Shown here piece after piece: positions 53,651 through 61,400 of a stretch of DNA of 64,000 nt. Where the stretch lies: positions 744,001-808,000 of the forward strand of contig NZ_JAVSJA010000001.1 in NCBI RefSeq assembly GCF_032027425.1, written 5' to 3'. The notes beneath the pieces are model-generated. The model saw only the letters and a program-made list of their open reading frames with translations. It was not told where the DNA came from and ran no database searches. The position numbers were made by a program, and so were the translations under genes. Source of the DNA: Microcystis wesenbergii NRERC-220 (lineage in GTDB: Bacteria; Cyanobacteriota; Cyanobacteriia; Cyanobacteriales; Microcystaceae). Numbering within the stretch: the first letter of the stretch is position 1; each line of letters opens with the position of its first letter.

Positions 53651-55072
53651 GGCTCTTCGGTAATTGTTATGCAAATAATTAACTTCAAATAAAATTCGAT
53701 GATAGTGCCTACGCTCAAAAATAGCTGAAATTTATACAGGGAGAGATTTTAGACACAAACAGGTTAATACCAAAAGATAGACAATCGAGTTAAGATTTGA
53801 TATAATAGCCAAAAACCAGAGTATTTTACTTATGATACTTGACAAATTTTTGAACCTAGAAGGAACCTCTATTCAAGGCTATCGACACCTAGAAAATGTC
53901 GGTATAGTTTGACCAGTCGAATCGAAAAAGAAAAAAGCAATCTGTCCTCGTTGTGGGTTAGAGAGCGATAAACTACACCAAAATCATCGATATTTAGTCA
54001 AAGATTTACCAATCTCAGGACAACCAGTGTACCTACAAGTTAATCGTCGTCAATTTAAGTGCGATAATTGTCGAAAACCCTTGAGCGAAGAGTTAGATTT
54101 TGTCGCCAGTAAACGAACCTATACGAAAAGACTAGCCGAAAATATACTCGAACAATTAAAATCAGGAGATATTTTAAATGTTAGTCGAATAAATGACGTA
54201 ACGGAAGAAGAGATTCAAAGAAGGCTAGAGGACATTGCTGAAGAAATTACCGAGCCAGACCTATCGGAATTAAAAAGACTAGGAATTGATGAAATCGCTC
54301 TAGTCAAAGGACAAAAAAATTACTGTGCGGTTTTAGTAAATTTAGATACGGGAAAACTAATAGCTATTCTAGAGAAGCGAACACAAGAGGAGTTGAGAAA
54401 AACGCTTACAGGCTGGGGAAAAGAGGTGTTAGAGCCAATTGAAGAAGTGAGCATAGACCTTTGGTTGCCCTATAAAAATTTGGTGAAAGAATTGATGTCA
54501 TCGGTTGAATTAGTCGCCGATAGATTCCATGTAATGAAACAAATTAATCAAGAGTTAGACGAACAGAGAAGAGCAGAAAAAAGAGCCGTAGAAGCGCAGA
54601 AAAATAAAAAACAGAAAGCGGAAAAAGAAGCGAAGCTAGAAGTTTTAAAGCGAAGTAAATATAGCCTATTAAAAAATGAAGAAGATTGAACGGAACCCCA
54701 AAAAATTAAACGAGAAGCTATCAAAGAAAATTGGCCAAATTTGAAAAAGATGCCGGAATTAAAGGAAGAATTCAGAAAGATTTATGAAACCTCAGAGAAT
54801 CCGACAGAAGGACTGCTATCTATCTCGGAATGGTTGGCAAAATCCTCCATTGTTTTTACCAAGAGTTGTCAAACAATCCGAAACTGGTTTGGAGAAATCA
54901 TTAGTTATTTCGAGCGAAGAACAACGAATGGATTAGTCGAGGGAATCAACAATAAACTTAAACTAATAAAACGGCGAGGCTATGGCTTTAGAAACTTTCG
55001 GAATTTTTGGGTTAGAAGTATGTTATCTTGGCATCTTGTCTGTTGATTTAGCATAAAGAGTAACGAAGAGCC
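53651..55072 (+). mobile_element. ISL3-family element (1,422 bp)
   Basis: Ends GGCTCTTCGGTAATTGTTAT and (complement) GGCTCTTCGTTACTCTTTAT are the typical ISL3 inverted repeats. The 8-bp flanks are TTTTTTAC (53643-53650) and TTTTTTTC (55073-55080), a target duplication with one change. It sits in the poly-A frameshift window of IS630 copy I. Confidence 0.85.
53832..55046 (+). pseudogene. ISL3 transposase with two premature stops
   Basis: A 405-codon frame that would encode the whole DDE transposase (zinc-ribbon CPRCGLES...CDNCRKP, IDEIALVKGQKNY, VADRFHVMKQ, C-terminal NGLVEGINNKLKLIKRRGYG) but has TGA at 53910-53912 (expected Trp) and TGA at 54687-54689. All parts stay in one frame. The element cannot move with its own enzyme. 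Confidence 0.88.
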
Positions 55073-55405
55073 TTTTTTTCTAGTAAATCCAATTCTTTTG
55101 AGCGCTTGACCAATTCTCATCCTACTGACTGGGTTAGCCCATTTTTGCGCCATTTTTTCTTGGGTCAAATGCCCATATTGTTCGGCCAACTTTTGAAAGG
55201 CTTCTAAATCGTCAATTTTGGGCTTCGGCCCTCGACGATAGTTAGTTTTAGCGGCCACCGTCCCAGTTTGTTTCTTCCGTTTCAGCCATAGGTCTAATGT
55301 ATTACGACTAATATTGAGGGTGCGACAGACATGGCTTTTTTTCTCCCCTCGCTCTACGGCACTCACTGCTTTCTGTCTTAAATCATCACTATAGGGTGCT
55401 GCCAT
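55073..55405 (-). pseudogene. IS630 copy I transposase, ORFA part
   Basis: Starts MAAPYSDDLRQKAVSAVERG (helix-turn-helix with TLNISRNTLDLWLKR) and ends at the poly-A run where the ISL3-family element starts. Nearly identical to ORFA of copy II (56038-56371). The reading frame continues into ISL3 DNA as a chance tail. Confidence 0.82.
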
Positions 55406-55465
55406 GAAAGCTTCTCCTCATTTCTTTTTCTCTATTATGTCCTAACTATCCCGCTCTTTGCTATA

Positions 55466-56371
55466 ACATAGTTTTTCAATCTAGCCCAGAACTTTTCAAT
55501 TTTGTTGATATCTGGAGAATAGGCGGGTAAAAATAGCACTTCACATCCCGCTTTAGCTAACAATTTTTTGATTCTCTCTTTGGGATGAAAACTGGCGTTA
55601 TCAATGATGATAATTTGACCGGGTAGTAGTTCGGGTAATAGCAATTGTTCTATCCACTCACACACCAACTCTGTATTACAGTACCCCTCAAACACCATTG
55701 GCGCGATAGTGGAACCACGCCACCAACCGCTGATCACACTAACTCTTTCGCTACAGTGACCTAACTTTAAAGCCTCAAATCTTTCTGATTTGTGACAATA
55801 TCCATAAGGGTAATCGATGGTGTTAAGTAGTCGTGCAAAATTAATTTCCTAGTGAAGATAGGCAAGAGGCAAGAGTGCCTCTTGCAAGAGGTGTTTAGAT
55901 ATGTGTAATTAATTTTGCTTAGGTACTTATCTATTCCAGCTTCATCAATATAGACAAATCTTTCCGGGGCATAACCTCTGATTTTTTGGAGAAACTCTTT
56001 TCGGGCTTCTTCATCTCTTTCTCTGTAGCCATAAGTTTTTTTTTTCTAGTAAATCCAATTCTTTTGAGCGCTTGACCAATTCTCATCCTACTGACTGGGT
56101 TAGCCCATTTTTGCGCCATTTTTTCTTGGGTCAAATGCCCATATTGTTCGGCCAACTTTTGAAAGGCTTCTAAATCGTCAATTTTGGGCTTCGGCCCTCG
56201 ACGATAGTTAGTTTTAGCGGCCACCGTCCCAGTTTGTTTCTTCCGTTTCAGCCATAGGTCTAATGTATTACGACTAATATTGAGGGTGCGACAGACATGG
56301 CTTTTTTTCTCCCCTCGCTCTACGGCACTCACTGCTTTCTGTCTTAAATCATCACTATAGGGTGCTGCCAT
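55466..56371 (-). pseudogene. IS630 copy II transposase, frameshift type, MITE-disrupted
   Basis: ORFA (MAAPYSDDLRQK to GFTRKKKL) and ORFB (KTYGYRERDEEARKE... to LPAYSPDINKIEKFW) are joined by a run of ten A (56036-56045 on this strand), where a -1 slip fuses them, as in other IS630 elements. A MITE at 55826-55927 breaks ORFB at DYPYGY/IDNT, and the last thirty codons are displaced by copy I. Not functional. Confidence 0.8.
55826..55927. mobile_element. MITE family A, copy 2 (102 bp) in IS630 ORFB
   Basis: AGTAGTCGTGCAAAATTAAT on the left and AATTTTGCTTAGGTACT on the right, flanked by TA (55824-55825, 55928-55929). The uninterrupted version of the target is visible at 53525-53545 in copy I (GGTGTTATCTATTCC), so the insertion is proven by an internal empty site. 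Confidence 0.95.
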
Positions 56372-56530
56372 GAAAGCTTCTCCTCATTTCTTTTTCTCTA
56401 TTATGTCCTAACTATCCCGCTCTTTGCTATAGTTGTGCTTCGCTGTTTTATGCTGGTCGGTTTTTCATCTCGTCAGTGAAACCGAGGGTTCCTTCAAACC
56501 GACATTTAAGGTAAAAATTAACAACCACAA

Positions 56531-56604
56531 TCAGTGATCAGTAATCAGTAATCAGTCATCAGTAATCAGTGATCAGTAATCAGTCATCAGTCATCGGTAA
56601 TTGG
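56531..56604. repeat. CAGTAAT/CAGTCAT heptamer-like repeats
   Basis: Degenerate tandem AGTAATC and AGTCATC units about seven bases long, of the same general type as the CTGATAA arrays. Confidence 0.75.
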
Positions 56605-56639
56605 ATAATATCTTTAGGCCTTTTTGAGATCAAACAGTG

Positions 56640-56783
56640 CCAGGCCTGGGAGTGAGCGGGGGGAAAATGGGGGGACTTTTTCCCTGAAAATTAGGTAATT
56701 GACTTCCTAAAAATGGATAAAACCCCACACCCCACATCCTACCCCTAGGAAAAACTTTTTGCCGCAAACTCTGATGGAGGAGA
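56640..56783. repeat. GCGGCAAAAAGTTTTT repeat, full-length copy
   Basis: Contains GGACTTTTTCCCTGAAAATT and AGGTAATTG followed by GGATAAAACCCCACACCCCA and AAAAACTTTTTGCCGC. It is the reverse of the core of the insert at 29939-30225, and its end matches 43655-43710. It abuts the 3' end of the DUF3747 gene. Confidence 0.6.
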
Positions 56784-56788
56784 GGCCG

Positions 56789-57979
56789 TTATTTTTTGGC
56801 GGTTTTAACACAATCGAGGGTACGGACGATCGCAGCAGCCGCATAGTTACGACGGGCGGGATCGTTTGGTACAAAAGCACTACCCTGTTCGTTTAAGGGA
56901 GAGGCCACACCGCAAAATCCCGACATCTGGGTAATTAAACCGGCGGCCCAATGACCGGAAGTATCGGAAAAATTGACGGGGGTTTTAGTTTGGGCTAAAT
57001 CGGGGGCTTGTTTTTGCCGAGTTTTCAGGTAGGTGGCGGCCTGTTTGAGAATCGCCATCAATTCGGCCCTGGTGATGGGGTCGGTGGGACGGAATTCGCC
57101 GTTAGCTTTGCCGGCAACAATACCATTGGCCCGGGCCCATTGGATTTTTTTGGCACTCCAGCGCGTCGCGTCCACATCGTTAAAACTGCCGCTGCCGGGG
57201 GGAATCTCTTCTAGGTTAATTTTGGTGACAGTTCCCATCCCTTCAATAATCATCGAGACAAATTGTTCCCTGGTGACGGGATTTTCGGGGCGGAAGGTGT
57301 TATCTTCTTTAAAACCAGCCACTACCCCAAGCGCGATCGCTTTTTCGATCTCAGTTTTATAGATATCGCCGCTAATATCCTGAAAACTGGCCCCAGCAGT
57401 GGGGGGAGGAGTGGTTTCGCTGACGGAAGGTCTGCCGGCGGCTGCGAGAACTTCCGCTTCTTTGCCGCTAAAGTAGAAGTGGCCTAAACTTTTGCCTTCG
57501 AAGGTACGACGGCTAAATCTCCAACCCGGTTCGAGGATAATTTTCATAAATCCTGTTTGCATTCCCCTGGTTCTTCCCACCACTAATTCCGGTCTGCGGG
57601 CATCCCGGGGAGTTCCCACTAAGTATAATTCGCCATTGCGTTCCACAATACGCAAGATGTAATCTAGCCCAAAATCCCGGCCATCGAGACGGATAGAATA
57701 ACCATTACTATCGGTGGCGCGGCGACAAATGCCGGTAAAGTCAAAGTTGAGGAGCAGCGGGTCAATCATGACGGGATTTGAGCCGCTTTCGCTCCAACAC
57801 TTCTGTTTTCCCTGGATTTGTTCCAATACTAGCAGGTCAAATTTATTACCTCCGTAGGGACGAGCGATCGCTATTACCTGGCTCTGCTCGATGTCCTGTT
57901 CGTCAAAGTTGACCGCTGCTGTGGAAGTTATGCCCAAGGTCATTAGGGCGGTTAGGGCGATCGATAATCTGGCTTTCAT
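56789..57979 (-). CDS. DUF3747 and S-layer homology domain protein
   Basis: A 396-residue exported protein. Signal peptide in residues 1-22 (LSIALTALMTLGITSTAAV). Residues 25-180 resemble DUF3747 (NFDEQDIEQSQVIAIARPYG; LYLVGTPRDARRPELVVGRT). Residues 195-390 contain three SLH-type units (FQDI...IEKAIALGVVAGF, FNDV...IQWARANGIVAGK, FSDT...) that bind cell-wall polymers. Likely a periplasmic or cell-envelope protein. HIP1 GCGATCGC occurs near 57332. Confidence 0.88.
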   Translation of the reverse strand: MKARLSIALTALMTLGITSTAAVNFDEQDIEQSQVIAIARPYGGNKFDLLVLEQIQGKQKCWSESGSNPVMIDPLLLNFDFTGICRRATDSNGYSIRLDGRDFGLDYILRIVERNGELYLVGTPRDARRPELVVGRTRGMQTGFMKIILEPGWRFSRRTFEGKSLGHFYFSGKEAEVLAAAGRPSVSETTPPPTAGASFQDISGDIYKTEIEKAIALGVVAGFKEDNTFRPENPVTREQFVSMIIEGMGTVTKINLEEIPPGSGSFNDVDATRWSAKKIQWARANGIVAGKANGEFRPTDPITRAELMAILKQAATYLKTRQKQAPDLAQTKTPVNFSDTSGHWAAGLITQMSGFCGVASPLNEQGSAFVPNDPARRNYAAAAIVRTLDCVKTAKK

Positions 57980-58437
57980 GATCTTTAATCTATAAGACGA
58001 TTTTTACGGTAAAAATAGACGTGCTAGTCCCAATATTCTAAGACTGAATACTTCTGGTTGTTGTTCCTGACTGCGCCGGATTGTTGTCTGTCTGCACAAG
58101 TTTTCTCTCAATCTTCAATTTCCGAACCTATTGATCCGAGCAATATTCTGATGGAACTGGTGGATTGATCAATATTAATTCGGTTAGCTGTTGAAGCTAG
58201 GGAGATTTTGGCGAATTGTTGAAAATTTTAGCCAGCCATTCGAGTCTTAGGCTAAGATGGGGAGAGAGGCTTTTAATTGGCCGCATCCCTTGAATTCCTC
58301 ACAGGATTTAAGCCCAATAATCGCCTAAAAAATTGCAATTAATCGATTGAGGGCTATCAGTGCTGCGGTGAATTATCATAGTTCATTAGCTCTAGTGAGC
58401 CATTGCCCTTTCTTTGGTGTGTGTGAGGTAAACAATT
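57980..58437. promoter_or_regulatory. Divergent intergenic region before tamB-like gene
   Basis: 458 bp with no gene. It must contain promoters for both neighbouring genes. A GTGAGGT ribosome site lies at 58424-58430. AGCCC (58311) and GGGCT (58352) can pair across an AT-rich middle. No other signals are certain. Confidence 0.5.
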
Positions 58438-61400
58438 ATGAGTAACTCCCCTGGCGATCCTTCTCCTCGTCCTAATCTTTTTCTGAGTCTCGGTCGATTT
58501 GTCCGCCGGCCTTCTACTTTAATTGTCGGGGGAATTACTCTCCTAGGAATTACCTCCCTTGGCTATTTTACGACTCGTTATTTAGTTTATGAACGTCTCA
58601 CCCCAATTTTAGATAATATCTTCAGTGAAATGCTACACAGACCCGTCAGGGTAGGTAAGATAGAGGGTTTTTATTTTAATCGCATTCGTATCGGTAAATC
58701 GGAAATTCCAGCTACGGCCAATTCTGCCGATAGTTTATCTATTGATGCGATCGAATTGGGATTAAATCCGCTGCCCTTACTTTTAGGCCTGCCGCTGCCG
58801 ATTGATGTCAAGTTAATTAATCCCAGTATTTATCTCGATCAGGATAAAAATGGTCAATGGCTCGATAATTTAGAAAAAATAGCTAGTAACTTAGATCGGG
58901 AGGCACCCATTAAGTTAAATCTGGGTTTTCAGGTGGAGAAGGCAGCTATTACTATCCAACCCTATGCCCTGAAAAAACCCATAGAAATTAAGGCCGATGG
59001 TCAAGGAAGATTTATTGATCATCAAAAGCAACCTCTCACCTACGATCTCAGCGCAGAAATCCTCAAAAGTCAAGTAAAAATTAAAGGAGAAACAGCGTTA
59101 AAAACGGGTGAAAGCCTAACTAATCTTCAGATTGATCGTTTAAACTTAAGTGAACTATTAACTTTAATTCCTGGGAGCAATTTTCAATTAAATCAAGGAC
59201 AAGTAAATGCTAATATTGCTCTCAATATTCCCAGTTGGGCAAAGCTAAATCAAAGTCAAGGTAATGGCAATTTTCAGGTGACGGAAGTAGCGGGAAAATT
59301 CCAACCTTTTCAGTATCCAATTAAGTTGACAACTAAGTTAAATTTACAGGGAGATAAAGTATTAGTTGAACAGGCGATCGCAAGTATTGGCAAGATTAAA
59401 ACTGAGGTGAAAGGAGAAGTAAATTGGCAAACTGGTTATCATCTCAATGTCGCTCTAGAATCGGTGGATTTACAACAGCTTTTAAGAATTATTTATCTGC
59501 AATCACCTCTAGATTTACGGGGAGAAGCACGCTCTACTTTTCAAGTGACGGGAAAACTAGATCAACCTCTAATTAAAGGAACCGTTAGCAACAGCAAACC
59601 GATTATTTTTGAGCAAATTCCTATTCAATCAATAACCAGTAATTTTCAAACAAATCTCAATAGTCTTAATTTAGATAAAATTCAAATTAAACCCGTCGCA
59701 GGTGGAGAAATTAAAGGGGAAGGAAAATTGCAGTTAAATATTCTGCAATCCCTGCAAAAAAATCAACCTCTTGACGGGACAAAAATGCCGATTAATTTAA
59801 ATTTACAAGCGCATTTTCCCACAAAAAAAATTATATCTCAATTCGCAACAATTCCCGCTAAAATTAATATAAACGATCTGCAAGCTAATATTAAAGCTAG
59901 AGGTAGTTTAGGACTGCCTCAATTATTAATTAATTGGCAAATACCTGGGGTTAATCGGTCAGGATTAATTAATGTTGCCGGGGAGGGCAAAGTATTTTTA
60001 GGAGGCAACAAAATAAATTTAACCGATACGGTCATTAAAACAAATGGCGGCAGACTACAGGTTAATGGGAATGGTGATTTTACTAGCAAATTAGTCCAGG
60101 CAAAAATCACGGGTAATAACTTTTTATTGACTCCTTTTGTGCCTATCGTTTGTCAATATGTAGATAGTATTTGCCCCTACCTAGAAACCTTAGAACCCTT
60201 AAATTTAGAGACAGCGAATATTCAGGTTAGTGGCAAAATTGACCAACTTAATGTTAATACTTTAAACGCAGTTGCTAACTTAGGAATTAGCAGTAAACAA
60301 GGCACAATTTTAGTCAATAGTCAAGTATTGCAGGGAAATCTTCAGGCTAAAGCTGTCCTAGCGGGATTGCCGATTAATTCCCTATTGCCTAACTTACCAA
60401 CTCAGGTTAAATTACTGCGATCGCAGATTAATTTACAAGGTTATTTAGGGGAATTACTGAATAATAAAAATAATATTTTCAGCAGTTGGCAAGGTCAAGG
60501 AAATCTGGAGTTATTAGTAGATAATAATCCTTTAATTGCCACAGCAAAACTGAATCGAGGTTTGATGACAGGTACAGTTAATACCAGTGGGATTAGTCTC
60601 AATAATTTTACAGAAAATTTAACGATTCCCGTCAGTTTAGGCAGGGCAAAAATTAACTTTGCTGGCAGGATAAATTCTCTGATTAGCGGTACTTTAACGG
60701 ATTTACAAACTTGGCGCGGAGAGGGAGATATACAGTTATTTGTCAATAATCAATCCCTAAGAACGACAACCCAACTGGAACAAGGTATTTTAAGCGGTAT
60801 AGTTAATACAGATGGCATTAACTTAAATCCGTTTTTACCCAATATAAATATTCCTGTTAGTCTAGGAAAAACCCAAGTCAATTTCACTGGTGCAATCAAG
60901 GAATTGTTAGCGGGAAAAATCCCTAATTTTTCCACCGTCAATGCTAGGGTAGATACTCGCTTATTAGTAGATAATAATCCGATTAATACTGCTATTCAAT
61001 TAAACAACGGGATTTTTAATATTCTCGGTAGCTTAGAGAATTTTCAGACTAATATTCCCATACCTTTGAATATTTCCCAAACCAGGTTTCAAGCAACAGG
61101 AAATGCCCAAACTATTTTCGACTCCCTGCTAGAAAAACAACTTAACTTAAGCAGTATCAAAGCAGTTTTTAACTCTCGTATTAATGTAGCCAAAGGAGAA
61201 ATTAAAGCTAAGGCACAACTGAATAATAACTTCTGGCAAAGTGATATTATTGCCGCTAATCTCGATCCCACTGCCGTACTAGGGCAATTGCCAGGAATAA
61301 AATCAATCTCGATTCCTAACTTAGATTTTAGAGCTAATTTAGCGGGAAACATTGAAGAAATTTGGCAGGGAGTAACACCAATTCAGGTTAATAATCTCTC

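Larger units (their letters stand above)
52444..56429 (-). mobile_element. IS630-family nested stack (self-inserted copies)
   Basis: Bounded by TA at 52442-52443 and 56430-56431, and deletion of the block restores the tnpA stop. Ends: right IR TAGCAAAGAGCGGGATAGTT (at 55463 and 56429, and as an isolated 26-bp piece in inverted sense at 52444-52469); left IR TGGCATAGAACGAGTTAGTT at 52472, 52560, 52823 and 53086. Each left IR is preceded by TA in up to three contexts. Copy II spans 52472-52557 plus 55466-56429; copy I, 52560-55463, sits in it. Confidence 0.8.
50700..56510. mobile_element. IS200/IS605-family element, split by an IS630 stack
   Basis: Divergent tnpA (plus) and tnpB (minus) identify the IS605 type. 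Its body runs from somewhere near 50700-50780 to 52443 and resumes at 56430, where TCGGTTTTTCATCTC...GAAACCGA (56458-56486) forms the kind of subterminal hairpin such elements use. Everything from 52444 to 56431 was inserted later at a TA. Exact outer boundaries are uncertain. Confidence 0.65.

Noticed and set aside
57008-57362. Plus-strand reading frames opposite the DUF3747/SLH gene
   Set aside because: They are antisense to a clear gene and have no recognisable domain.
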